Below, one piece after another: positions 35,317 to 49,100 of a DNA stretch of 64,000 nt. Source of the stretch: Neurospora tetraspora (Eukaryota; Ascomycota; Sordariomycetes; Sordariales; Sordariaceae); contig NW_026944385.1 in NCBI RefSeq assembly GCF_033439725.1, positions 558,001-622,000 of the forward strand, in the 5' to 3' direction. Numbering within the stretch: position 1 is the first letter of the stretch; every line of letters starts with the position of its first letter. A program made the position numbers and the translations under genes. The notes under the pieces are model-generated. The model saw only the letters and a program-made list of their open reading frames with translations. It searched no databases and was not told where the DNA came from.

Positions 35317-38300
35317 CCGAAATGGGAACAACGCGGTCCAACGGCTGAGCAAACGACGAACGTCCCATCATTTCGGTCTTGATCGGTCGGCGGCGGAGGG
35401 TTGGTGGGCGGGCGGCGTCAGCACGGCCCCACCCCACCTCCACGTCTCCGTCGGTCTAGGTATGATCGTACGGAGAACGTATCGAAATGAAACAAACAAA
35501 CATACACCGGAGACATATGTATAAAGTCGGGCTTTATATGTCTATCCCTTCGATATCGGAGGACCCTGGCTGAGGCCGACGAGAAATGTTCATTGTCTTA
35601 TCATCGCAAACCAAGGTTCAAGAAGCCAAGCATGAAGCCATGGAACGATGACGAAGCCTCGTCGTTCGTACTCGTTCATGCCAATCCGTTCGTTCGCTCT
35701 GTGTTCTTGCCATGTCAGCCAAGAACGCTCATCACCACTATTGCATTGTGTTATCTGCTGAGTGGCTTGTCATGCGAACCATATAGCTCCATGACTCGTT
35801 GCCACAAGTGCAGGCTTACGGGCTTCGATCCCAAGAACCAACCGTTCAGCTGCTGTTCCAACCAACCAACCAACCAACCAACCGTGAGAATATTGATAAA
35901 TGAGCCTCAATAGAGGGAGTCGACGAGTCATCATCGAACCCGAGTCCGAGCGGAAACTCGGAACACACCAACCCACCAAGAAGCAACTGAACGCCCGCTG
36001 ACTAAACCCTTTTGAAGCCATCTTGGGCTTGTCCTCACTAGCAAGGGTGTGGCATAAACTTTATGTAAACCTAATCGAAGCCCCGGCCAATCCATCGTCG
36101 GTCCATCATCCCGTATCGGGCAACTTGATAAAGCTTTCACCGTTCCCGCTAGGGTGGTATGTAATAACCGACGACGATACTACAAGTACCTTATACGTGC
36201 ACCCCTCAGTCAGGATCGCTGATGAGCGATGGCTGATGCTAAGCATTTTTGAAAAAGAATGAGAAACGAAACAATACCAGACGCCAACAACATTGGCATT
36301 TCTTGGGCTCCCTTGGCGGGGAGATGATCCCCACGCCGCTGCGCCGAGCCCGTCCGTCCGCTCGTAGCTCGCTCGTTACGTATGTAGCTGAAGACTCGCT
36401 TGTGTCTTTAGGTTGATGATATTTTGGACTAGGCAGAGGCATCGACAACGCTCTCAGCCTCGTGCAGACGTTGGAATACCTACCTAATGACGGGAGCCCT
36501 GGAAATATTCGTAATGAAAGGAGCTCTGACAACGATACCTACCGGTGAGTTAGTGTACGCAGTAAATAGTTGCAACTGATGCGATTGGAAAGGAGCTTCC
36601 CACCTGTCAAGGCCGCCGATCAGCATCCCGTCCCATGCCCATGTTGTCCCACCGACACTATCGATCGCAGGAAGCGAAGGAAGGTTGTCAAAGTAAGGTT
36701 AAATTGTTACCGCGCACATCCGAGTTCCCGCTTCCAGTCCTTCGCTGCCCAGCAGACCCAGTCAGGGCATCGAGTTGCCCGTTTTGTGGTTCTCCCGATA
36801 ATATCCGCGGCGAGCTATGCCGCAAGGGGAAGGAGAATCTCACCGTCCGCAGCCAGCTTAGCAATCAACTGCTCCTGCACTAATAAAAATGGGTATGCAT
36901 CGAGATGGTGCCCGCCTTTTCAAATGGAGTTTCATTAGGCCCGCCGAAAGAACAATCTTTCACGGTCAGCTGCCTTCGAGATTTCTTCACCGGCGCGAGA
37001 CCGCCTGTTGGCTAGTGCAGGTACTCCGATAAACTATCGACGGTAAGTAGGATCGTCCGGGGATAAACTTAATTCCAACCTACATACCTGCCGCAACTCC
37101 GACATTTGGGAGTTTGTCATGGACCAGGGAGGTTTGACACATGGAAACAGAAACGAGGCGGGACGGTAACAGAACGGTAATGGTAACGGTAGCGGTAACA
37201 GCACCCGCGTGTTTGTTGGTGAGCCTGACGAGACACCACGCCGAGATGTGTTGTGTATCGGGCTGGAAGCCTGGAGCGACTTGGCCGTGCTTGGCCGAAG
37301 CTTGGCCGGACTTGGCCGCCGTTGCGCCGTCTTGTGCTTACGGCGTCGACCGGGCTTGGCCGGTGTCCTTCAATCTGGCGATCGGCGCATCTCCGTAGGA
37401 GGTTTCGGCAGCAGGAGGTCGTCTCGTTTCAACACCGTACCTCTGTCCGAATCGATTTGTTGTCACTCGGGGTTTCGTGGCCTCCTGATCGACAGGGACA
37501 ACTGTTACCGGCACTCGGCAAGCGCTCAATCTATCAATATCAGGCCACTGTTACCACCAATGCAACAAGGCAATGACAGCGAAACCTTATATGTCCTGTC
37601 CTGTGCGTATCCGACTCATCTGATACGTTCACTTGTTCGCATCATGTGTGCTGCTGTGCCATTCAGATAGAGTGAAGGGAGGAATAGATGAGTCTGTGAA
37701 GAATTTCGACCCGACTTTAAACTGCGTTCAAATCGCTAACGGTAATGGTAGTTGTAGCGAACGTAGCCGGGTCGGGACCGATACACCACCTTCTTGGCCA
37801 TCCAGAGATGAAGACGATGTATCCGTAATGTGCTTGGGTGCCAAGCTTACAAATGCAATCAAGGCACGAAGAAGAAACACTCTTGAAATGCAAATGAGAA
37901 TCGTCTGACCATGGCAGCAGCCAAGCGATTCCAAGCAAGCCAAGTAAGCCAAGTAAATGGAGCAACCGAATGAACCTGAGAGAACCGATATAGGGAGTAA
38001 TCACACTCACAATTTATCACCACACCATCACTGGTAGTGATAGGCCGAAAGAACGCCACCAACAGCCTCAAAGCCCATTCTCCTCTTTTGGTATGCTCAT
38101 GGTGTCCTCATGGCAATCCCATGGCAACCTCATGGCAGCCTGCTGAGTTGCTTGCTTGCTGGATCTCGCGTGGATAAGGTTCATCTACTGACCTTCCCGC
38201 CCAGCCGCTCGCTTGAACTGGAACCATGCCATGCCGTGCCAGGCCATGACCCTTTCATGTACCAGGCCACGCGTCGTCGGCGTGCAGGGCTCCTTCCATT

Positions 38301-40320
38301 GGGGTAGCATTGGATGGGGTTGGCGAGCGAAAGGAAGCCACAAGACGCCTCGCTGCCGGTAGTGACTCCCGCTCGCTTGGTCGGGGTAAAACTGGAATGG
38401 CTGGCTGGCTGTAGAATGGGCTGCCTCTGCGTAAGTAGCATTCCATGGTAAAAAAAAAAAAAGGGGGGGGGGGCAGGAACCGTTTGATCCGTCATTTCCA
38501 GAGATGGGCGTATCGAGATTCCATACCATACGTAGGCGTAGGGTGAGGTATCTTTGAGTGTCATGTCGTGTCGTAAAATTCATGTAGCCAGCGATGTGGG
38601 AGGCTGCGAATGTGTTCATGCCAGAAAGAAGTCACAAGTTTTCACCCAGAAGAAGTGCAGTGAGGAAGCAGAGAGGTGAAGTGGAAGAACAAAGAATTCG
38701 ATGGAAACACAAAGAAGTGTGAATGGCATTGTTCCTTCCGTTGAGTAAAGCAAACTTGGGCCAATCGCTCGGATATTTACGGGCGTCAGAAGCATCGAGG
38801 AAGGTGCAGAGGCCATCTTAATGCACCTGGAATTGAGTGATCTGCCTGGACCGTCAAGTGCCTTGTTCCTTCCACTTCAAGAAGCCAACGACGTCCATCA
38901 ATCTCACCATGTTGTGAGAACTGGGAGAGTTGGGGAAGGTGCGAACAGGTTTCCTGCTTTCCGTTTCAATTGATTTCCAGTGCCGGCAACACTCGTGATT
39001 TCCCTGTCTTCTTGATCTGAAGGGAGGGTCAAGTTGTGAGCTGGGTGCAGCAATGACACGCCAAGTGCATCCCATGTGCTCTCAGCTCCCCTCGCCGGGC
39101 TGTTTCAAGATCATGATGCCTTCTTGGTGGCGTTGGTGAAAAGGGAATGCCCGGATGGGTGATGTTTCCCGATATAGATCTGGGCTGTTCGCACCAGATA
39201 CATAGGACTCGACAGGCCGTTTAGAGGCCAGGGAGACAGATCGGCCAGGGTCGGGCAAGAAGAGATCATGCAAAACAGCGTCAAATGGAATTTCCCACGA
39301 GAATCGGTAATCAACACATTCCCATGTGCGAACTGAATGTTGCTGTCGCCGCCACTCGGCGTACAAACTTCAGCCATCAAAATCCATGTTGGGGATGAAA
39401 CGAAGACATGGCGGCTTATTATATGTGGCAATTGCTCGCGGTATACAAGTGGTTTGGCAAGGGTCTTCCATGACAAGTTCACGTTGTCATCATGAAACGG
39501 TATTCAATGTTTCATCCCATGGTGTAGTGATGGCGCGGTAGCTCGACTTGCCGTCGCCGCCATCCAGATGGCACATCACAGGGTGTTGAGATCGAGCACC
39601 TGTTTGAGCGCCATGATAACTAGGACACTGGCTGAACTGTGTGTATTTTGCGGATGACCTGCTGATGCCCTTATTCACCGTGTGTTTGTTGTCCATTTCC
39701 CCATACTGACAAATTAGAGCGCGTTCTCATCACGCAGAGGTAGTGGCGCTACAAACCGAAAACGGTGGGCTTCATATCAGAAGGAGGAACTTTGTTATTC
39801 CGTGCCATTCACGCAAAGGTAGAGGAGTGGGTATTTGGGTCCTGCTTTGGAGCCGGTCAGATCGACTTTTGTCGCGGGTATCGAAATGACTGTATGGGTA
39901 TAGAATGCGCCTAGCCGCGCTCAGATCTGGGGTTGGCCTCTCTGGAAAACATGATAAGGCCGTAAGTCGCGCCCAAGGTGTCACAAAGTTCTCAGGTGTG
40001 GTGCCAGATCAATCTGTCAACACCGACTTCTCTCTCACGCGAGTTATGGGGTGTCTTGACGCCGCCTCTGCCGCCCCCTCATGGATAAGAGAGACAATCG
40101 GTACGCGCCCTCCCTCGTGTGCATTTGCGATTCCATGGAGCGGTGTGGGCTGGATCTTGTCCGCAAACAATCGCCCCATAGCTTCGTGTCACCAAGACGT
40201 TATCCCCCGCATCCAAGCTAGGCAAGCCTTGACGAGCAGTGTGCCCTGGTGCAAGTCGCACAAGGGCGCCACCGAAGCAAACGTTGGGAACATTGCCCTC
40301 TTCCCAAAGGCGAAGATTCC
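35317..40320. other. Gene-poor tract, no convincing gene
   Basis: Similar to the tract left of the foldback element. It holds a CAAC microsatellite (35858-35883) and a 13-A/11-G homopolymer junction (38450-38473). On the minus strand, 39082-39366 gives an open frame whose translation looks more protein-like than its neighbours (a Trp- and Phe-containing stretch, ECVDYRFSWEIPFDAVLHDL), but it lacks a convincing start. A second such minus frame lies at 40079-40333, directly after the tRNA synthetase stop. Both may be remnants of decayed genes. Confidence 0.35.
38450..38473 (+). repeat. A13-G11 homopolymer junction
   Basis: Thirteen A directly followed by eleven G. Each run is prone to length error in sequencing, so the count should be treated with caution. 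Confidence 0.9.
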
Positions 40321-42267
40321 CTAACAATCGCATCGGCCAAACCAGCGAGGGAAAGAAACCATGTCTCGAATCGTCTGGACGCCAGTCAAGTAGCAGAGGA
40401 GTCGATCAAAACCGATTCCAAAGCCGCCATGTGGAGCACAGCCCCATCGGCGAAGGTCGACATACCAGTCAAGGGGGCCGGCCTTTGCACCGGTGGGAGC
40501 ATTGCCATCCATAGAGCTGGTGAACTCTCCAGCAACGATGTTGTGACGCTTCATGGCCTCCAACAACGGCTCCAGACGGTGTTCACGCATGGATCCGCCG
40601 GCAATCTCGCAGAGGTCGGGCACTAACAAGTCGAAGCACTGGACCGTAGGACCCGGGGAGGAAATATCTGGGAGTGACTGGCCTTCACGCATATAGAAGG
40701 CCTTGATGTCGCGAGGATAGTCGGTGACGAAGACGGGCTTTCCGTCTCCAACGTGCTCGGCAATGAACTTTTCGTGCTCCGAATGCAGGCCTTCAGTCCA
40801 GATGGGTTTATGTTCGAACTTGTCGGCATGCTCTTGTAGAAACTCGATAGCATCCGTGTATGTTATACGCGGCCAATCGTCCGCCATCATGCCCTCCCAT
40901 CGAGCCTTCACCTCCTCAGGAGGAACGAGGTCAGAACCGACGCGACCCTCGCGGTTAAGAAACTCATAGACTGTATGTGATTCGTACATGGTAATGCACA
41001 TGTTACGGATCATGTCCTCTGCAAGATCCATGACCTCGTCGAGGTCATTGACAAAGCTCATCTCGGCCTCGAGCATGTAGAACTCGCTTAGATGACGGGC
41101 AGTATCGCTCTTTTCAGCGCGGAAGACGGGAGAAAGGGTCCAGACATTACCGACAGACTGAGCCAAGGCCTCTAGATGAAGCTGAGTGGACACGGTGAGA
41201 TACTTTTTGTTGCGGAAGAACATCTTGCTCTTGTTGTCCTCGTCGGCAAGCTCGGCGACGTTGGACGCCGGAGCCACAGTAAACACTTCTCCGGCACCTT
41301 CGCAATCTGACGAAGTGAGGATGGGCGGATGGGTTTGGGTAAAGTGGTTATCGGCAAAAAACCGAGTCAAGGCCGCGACGGCCTCCGAGCGCATTTTCAG
41401 CAAGGCAGCATTGATGGGGGTTCTCGGCCGCAAGTGGGGGATTGTGCGGAGGTACTCTGGTGTCTGATATTTCTTTTGGATGGGAAAAGTCTTGATGTGT
41501 AGTGGTGTGTCAGAGACAGACAGTCACTCCGGCATAGTAGGCAAACTGACTGACCTTTGCATCGGACGGGCCCAGGATGTCGACCTGGGTAACTTGCATT
41601 TCATGAGACTGGGACGCGCCAGGCGAGGCGACCCATTTGCCAGTGAGACGGACAGCAGCGCCGATGGCCAGGCTGCGGAAACGAGACCGAGTCAGTATTT
41701 GATGCTGCAGTTTTGGTATCCGAGACACGCATAATGAAGCTCGGGGATATTGCACGGGAGGTAGTGGAGGTAGTGATCGCACCCTTCGGCCTGGTTGGTG
41801 TCGACGGGGACGACGGCCTGCAGAGGAGCCAGCGAGGACCCGTCGCCGAGAGAAACGAAGCGGTAGGTTTTCATGCCCCGGACGGACCGGACATAGCCTT
41901 GGACGACCACATTGTCCTCCTCCGATTCTGGCTCCCACCGGAGGCACTCGGCAATCGACATGTGCAATGGGACGGTCCTCTTGAGTGGCTCCTCATATTG
42001 CTTTAGCCGTTCCTCAGCTTCTTTTGTCAATCGCTCGAGTTCTTTCAGATCGATATTTTCCAGTCGTCGTGGAGATGAGCTGGAGATGCTGCGGCGGGAG
42101 ATGCGGCCCTGGTCGAGATCTTTGCAGAGTGGAGGTGGCGGTTGGTGGTGAGCGAGGACAATACTGCGCATTCCTCTCATCACCCGCAATGTCGATGAGC
42201 TTGGAGTGGTGAAAACTGAACTCCTCATCCTCATCCTCATCCTCATCACGGCGGCAGCGGACGACAT
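40321..42267 (-). CDS. slm5: Asparaginyl-tRNA synthetase, mitochondrial type
   Basis: Class IIb aminoacyl-tRNA synthetase that charges tRNA-Asn; orthologue of yeast Slm5, acting in the mitochondrial matrix. Exons 42267-41783, 41672-41555 and 41490-40321 give 590 residues. The first intron (110 bp) is GTGCGA...CGCAG; the second (64 bp) is GTCAGT...TCAAG, a less usual AAG acceptor but the only one restoring the frame. Residues 1-60 are an Arg/Ser-rich presequence beginning with a MRMRMRMR repeat, fitting mitochondrial import. The OB-fold anticodon-binding domain lies at about 118-200 (VVVQGYVRSVRGMKTYRFV). Motif 1 is near 245-260 (FTQTHPPILTSSDCEG), motif 2 at 324-344 (FRAEKSDTARHLSEFYMLEA), and motif 3 at about 556-577 (GGFGIGFDRLLCYL) followed by SFPRW. 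Asn rather than Asp specificity is judged from these motifs and family memory. The protein ends right after motif 3, as is normal. Confidence 0.92.
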
Positions 42268-43101
42268 GGCTCAAATCCGGGACCGAGTTGCGATTATTTC
42301 CTCCTCCTCTCCGAATCCTCAATCTGACTTTGACGTAAAGAGAGAGACGAGACTATAGACTGAAATATGTTTTTCGGGCTGCAGCATATGATCGATATCA
42401 AGCTGCCAGTCTCAGACTCTCGCTGCTGTTGCCGGCGACGAAACGGGCGCAATTTAGGCGGAGTCCAGCGGCAGTTCCAGGGAGTTGCTGTTAGCGTTGT
42501 GTTACGGCCGGAGAGGCGCTTTGGCGCTGGGGGAAGAAAAGCTTGGCAGGCACCCGACGATTGAGGTGACGCACTGACCACCTACACACGGCCACATTTG
42601 GAGTCTTGGACCGTTGAGAATGGCAATTGTTTGGATAAATGAATGGATGGATAGATAGATAGATGGATGATTGGGTCGTTTGGATCGTGAAATCGTGGAT
42701 CGTACATCATCGAGTCGCGATCCCTTTCCCGTTGTTTCGCATGGTATCAGATGCAAGGGTTTAGGTTCATCTGAGGTTTGAAGCTCGAAATCGATCAAAG
42801 ACATGGAGATTGGGAGCTAAGATTGGGATGAGATTGGCGACGGAGATAACATTAGTGGCCCGAGCGTCTTTGATTCTGATGTACTGTTCCGGGCAAATTT
42901 CACCGATGTTCGGCTTCGGTGAGCCGAGTGCAACTTGGAAAAGTGACGGGACTCGACTGCAAGGTGAGGACTGAGGACTGAGGAGTACTCATATGACCCG
43001 ACCCTATTACTAAAGCTTCCTGACCCAAGTGGATACGCCAAGACCGACCCTACACTGTGAAAAATCTCTCATCCGACCCTTGCCCCCTTAATATTTTCTT
43101 T
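42268..43101. other. Promoter side of the AsnRS gene
   Basis: Holds the 5' region of the synthetase and a GGATAGAT microsatellite (42642-42671). No gene seen. Base composition changes abruptly near 43090, where the RIP-decayed block begins. Confidence 0.5.
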
Positions 43102-46100
43102 CCCTGTGGAGAAACAATTAATCGCTCGCTCAAAATTCCCTATAGAGAAATAATATTAATCGCGTTTTTAAATACTCTTCTTAAATACTAACGATCGTAC
43201 ATCCAAATATGATTGTAAACTGACTACGACCGATATTTTCTTATTATATATAAATAGCTCGTAAATTATTTCTAATATATCCTCAAATTATTGTCGTAAA
43301 ATAGCTAATAATAATATTATTAACGCCGATACTTTAATTATTATTATTAGGTTCAGCTTAATTAAATAGAATAATATAATTTTTATTAAATTATTAATAA
43401 TATTCAATTTAGGATAAATAAATAATATAGCGGCCAAATTTAATAAATTAAAGGAGTTGAAAGATACAACCCCTCCTAATATATTAATACTAACCGACCT
43501 CCTAATAAGTGTGGTTAATATATTATTAATATATTTTAAATATATTTCTTATTAATTGATAATATAATAATATTAATTATATAAAGGTTGAGATTATGGG
43601 CCTAATACTTATTTTATCCGATAGTATTGATTATTATTCTATTTTCGTTTAAACAATATACTATATTATAATTATTCTAAAATACCCTAAGTTTTCTATT
43701 CTTAGCGTAGCCTACGTCGTAGATACTAAGAGTTTAACTGAGGCTTAAGTTAAAGCCTCGTAGGACGAAATATATGAAGTAGAGTAGTTTAAAATAAATT
43801 CGTAAATATATATAGGATTAATCTTTAATCAATTTATAATATTATAAATTTAATATTATATAAAGAGGAAAATTCCTATGAAGAATACTTCGTTTAATTA
43901 CTTAAATAAGACTATATAGTATTATATTACCTATAAATACTCTAATATTAAAAATTATAAATATTTAAACCCGCGATTAGTAGGTATATTAATAAGAGTT
44001 TACTACTATAATCGACGAAGAGATTATAAACTTTTTATTTAAAATCCGCCTCCGATAAAATAAGGTTCCTTTAATTAAACGAGCTATTAAATACGGATTT
44101 ATCCCTAATTCATTCCTAAACTATCTTTTATAGCGTTTTAATTTAATTAAAAATAATAATTTTTATTAACATTATTTTAATAATTAATTAGGTATAGGCG
44201 ATTAGAACGCGTTGGGAAATATAGGGTTATAAAGAATTGAGGTCGTTATATAAATTCGCTTGGTATATAAGTAGGGTAAATTTTTATTTAAAATATATTT
44301 TTAATAATTAGCGTTATATTTATGATTTATTTTTATATAGATAATTATTGGCTATAATTATTATTAGTTAAAATATTATAATTCGAAGCTAGGAGAGAGA
44401 ATATACTTTTTTACTAACCTCTTTAATAATTTTAATTAATATTGGTTATATATTAAATTAATCATTAAAAGGCATTTAAGAGACTCTATACCCGATTTAT
44501 TATATATTAAAACGTATATTAAAATGAGTATTATATAAATAAAAAGGACGCGCGATAATGAATAAATCTTTCCTTAATATATTTAGGATTTATTAAAAAT
44601 TTATTATCGATAAATTAGAAACCGATTACATTTTAAGCTATAGTACTATTGAAATTCAAAATTATAATATTATTATTAACTTTTATATTCTAATCGATAT
44701 TAAACTATCCTATATATCATTATAATTTCTTATAGTTAATATATTTACTTACCCCCCCTTCCTAATAAAACCCTTAAATAGATTATCGATAATTTGATGC
44801 TAGTATTAAAGAGGGTAGGAGATTTTAGTATAATTTGAAGTAAATAAATCCGGAATATATTATTAATAAATTAGGGATAGATTTGAAATTAATCTACGAT
44901 TTAATAACTTTAACCTATAACTCCCAGTTTATTTAATTCTTTAACGAATATAATACTAATATTATTAATTAAATTTATACGAATTTTAATAATATTAATA
45001 AACTTCGATTAGTAATTAAAAAGTATCGCGTTCTTATTTGGCTTTTAGGAGTTTCGAGCCTTAAAACTATAATATAGGAGTATTAATTAAAATGCTAAAA
45101 TTTAAATATTCGTATAAATTTATATATTCGAGATTTATTAGGGATGAATTATTAACTTTTTTTTTAACAGTATATTTAAAAAGCCTTTAACGATAGGATT
45201 AATTTTATAATTATTTAGTTCTTTGAGAAATATGTAGAATTCTTTTATAAAGGCTTTATTAAATCCTTCGAATTAAATATAAATTATAAATATCTTTACG
45301 GTATAGAGAATAGGGAAGTTATTTGGGGCTTTTACTTAGAATAATTAAAACGATGTAAATTATTAAATTATCCCGAATTTATCCCCGATAGATTTTTAAT
45401 TTTAATAGTTATCCTTCTTATCCGGATCCTTACTAATACTAAATTGTTGAAGATGTACACCCTTACTTTTAAAACGGTATTTAAAATCTTTAAAGTCGAT
45501 TATAGATATACAATTAAATAGCAGAAATTATTTAGAAAGTGTCTTCATAGTATTATTATAAATTAAAAATTTAAAGTAGTTATAAATACGTTATTATATT
45601 TTAAGATCCTTCTATAATATCTTTTCATTAATTCTTTAATTAATCAATATAGGTTGTTCGGCGTATATTTCTAAAATAGATCCTTATTCCTATAAAATTG
45701 TATATTTCGTTCGCCGTATAATATAATTTTATTATAGTTATTTTAAGCGTAGTATTAAAAGGTACGTGAAGAATAATTTTTAATTTCGTTAATGAATGGA
45801 AGGGTTACTTGTATATATTTAACCTTTAATAAATATTTATAATTTTACTACTATTTAAAATATAAATTGAAGATTTTTATAATTGTTTTTGGATTTATTT
45901 AGGATAAATTATAAATAGAGCCCTAATTAATTATTTTATAGGTAATTCGTAAAAAGAAGTTCAAAATCGGGCTTAGAATAAGAGTATTCTAATTATTTAC
46001 ATTAGGTATAATTATGCTTACTTTAATATAAATTAAAAAATATAGAATATATTTCGATTAAATATTAATATAATCGAAATATTATATTAGTAATCCTACT

Positions 46101-49100
46101 ATTGGAGCGATCGGTTTCTATTGTTACTTCCTTATTTTTATACGTAAATTATTAATGAAAATTTATTGTTAATATATGAAAAATCTATTATTAATATATT
46201 ATAATTAATTTAGTAGTAGGAATATAAGATTCGATTGCTATTTTATAGTATATAAATAAATTTGGATAAAATATAGTATTAAATTCGGATATTAAATTAA
46301 TTTATTAATAGATCGATTGAATTGTAATATAAGGAAGGCAAATAGCAAGTTAATAATAAATTAATAATTTATTCGATATATTAGCAGTTAATTTAATATA
46401 GATAAATAGAAGAGGGATAGTACGTTTATAACGGAGAAGGTAATTAAGAAAGTACTAATTTTCTTTAATTTAATATCCCCTCTTCGTCCTTTAATTCTTC
46501 CTTCTATTTCTACTTTATAAAATAGAGTAAAATTAATTTTTAATAATTCCCCGGTTATATTATTATTTTAAACTTTTAGCAATTATTAGCCCTTTGTCAA
46601 GGCTATATGTTTTGATATTACTACTCCAAATTTAATTTTAAATATATTTTAGATAAATCAGTAAAACGTCCTTAGAAATTTAATATATATATTAAACGTC
46701 GATTATTCTAAACGTTTACCCTACGGCTATAAATATTAGCTTAAAGGGTAAAAGAGGTATAAACCAAAGAGAGAGATAGAATATTAGCGCGCGCTATTAA
46801 AATTAAAAATATATTTACAAGGCTAATAGAAACGGAAATTATAAATACTAAAGTATAAAACGAAAATACTAAAGCGTAAATAAGATTATTTTAATTAATA
46901 AAGGAGGGTGAATTTTAGGAGCGGGAAATATTTATCCTAACTACTAACGCAATTTGTATACTCTTTATAAACAATTTACTTTCGCTAGGTAATATATTAT
47001 ATATAATTGTAAATTTACATAGGAATTTGAAATAAGTTATAGCGCTTATACGTTTATAAAGTTATTCTTATAGAACCCTCCCTATATATAATTAATCCCG
47101 TCCTTATATAACCGGGGATATTATAATAATTATAATTATTAAATACTTATTATACTATTATAATTAATAAATATAAAAGATAGATAGTTATAAAGAAAAT
47201 AAGGATACTTTTATTAAATATTTAGAATGCTCTATATAAATTTTTAATTAAAATGCATTATTTTGCTATAGGGAAGGTTTAGCTTAATTAGTATCCTATA
47301 GTATTTATTCTCTTCGAAATAGACTTATATACGTAGGGTATAAAACCCCCCCCGGGTCGTCCCTTCCTATCCTTCTTCTTTTTCCTTTTTATAATTTACG
47401 CCTTCCCTTTTATTTCCTTATAAAGAAATAATTTATTAGAAACTCCTAATCGATATTCTATTACTTTATATAAATAATTTTATAATTATAATCGAATAAT
47501 AAAATTTCTACGCAGAGAAATAATATCCGAATAGATTTATCATTATAATCGAATAATAAGGTTTTTACGCGGAGAAATAATATATTATAGACGATTCCAA
47601 TATAGATAATAATTAGAATACTATCCGGTCCGGGCAAATTAATATAGTAAAGAATTTTAATCCGAACCCCCCTTAAATTTTCTTCGACGGTACCGACTTT
47701 ACAATATTATCCTACCTCTATTACCCCCCCTTCTCCTAATATCGCCAAAATAATAATAAGTAGGCTAAAAAATATAAGAAAGATTACTACGAAAATATAT
47801 TAGTTAAGAAAGGATACCTACTCTACGCCGGCTATTACAACGTAAAGATAATTATATTATAATTCAATTTCAATAATAATATTAAAATTCCCGGTTACTA
47901 TGAGGGAAATAATATATATTTAATCGTTTATATTACCCCCGAGTCTATTAATAATAAGTACTGACGAAAGGAATTACTATCGCTCTTTAAAACCTTATTA
48001 TTTAAATAAACCATTATATTTAAATTAAAAGTAAAGGCCCTTCCTTCATAGGGCTAAAATTATTATTAATATATTAGAGAATATTAATACACGTACTTTA
48101 ATATAATATACCGAATATAAATATATATACCCTTCGTATTAAAATTTTATTTACCTTTTCCCTATAGAGAAATAATATCCCTTTTTTTATATTAATCTGT
48201 TAGTTTGTATTTAGTAGCGAATATTTTTAATCCTTTTATATACTTAAAATCCTTCTACGAATTTGGCAATAAATTTTAGACCGGGGCAACCTTTAATAAT
48301 CAAATTAATATATTAAAAAGTTTTCATCAATATTTCTACGATAAATAATACGGATATATTTTAATAATTATAATATAATAGGACGAATTAATTTATATTC
48401 TATATACAATTCAGATTAGGAATTTGAAAAACACTATTAAATAATAGCGATTATCGGTATATTAATAGAAAATTTATATAATAATAATATTTTACGCTAT
48501 ATATTTAACGTATTTTAAGACATTTCATACCGGAGTTAATTAATTTAGGAAATTCTAATATATCTAGGACTCCCGCAATAGATAGAATAAAAAAGGTTAT
48601 TAAGGAAGCTTCTCTACCAATAATTAAATACGTATTATAATATACTATATTTATATTATCGGTCGTTAAACTACGAAGAATTACTATTAAACCGGTTATA
48701 ATAATATATAGTTTAAAAAAATTATACTTTATTAGGTTATTTCCCTAAACAACCGGCTGGGGATTTTAAATTACGAAAGGCATAAAAAGTCGATAAATAA
48801 TCTTATTCAAATTACTACTAACTAATTATATTTAGTAGCGCGGGATAGTTTTAAGACTATTGACGACTTTTTGGACTTTAATAAATTTCGGGTATTAATT
48901 TAAAATTTCAACCGTTTAGAAACGTCAATATATAATTTAATTATTTTCTAATAATTAAGCCGGACTTTTTTGAAATTATTAAAGCTGAAGAAGTTTATTA
49001 AGAATTAGAAGGATTAATTAATTTGCTAAGGCGCGTAGTAATTTTCCGACCTATATTTAAAATATCAATTTTAATTTCGAAATTAACATTTAAAATTTTA

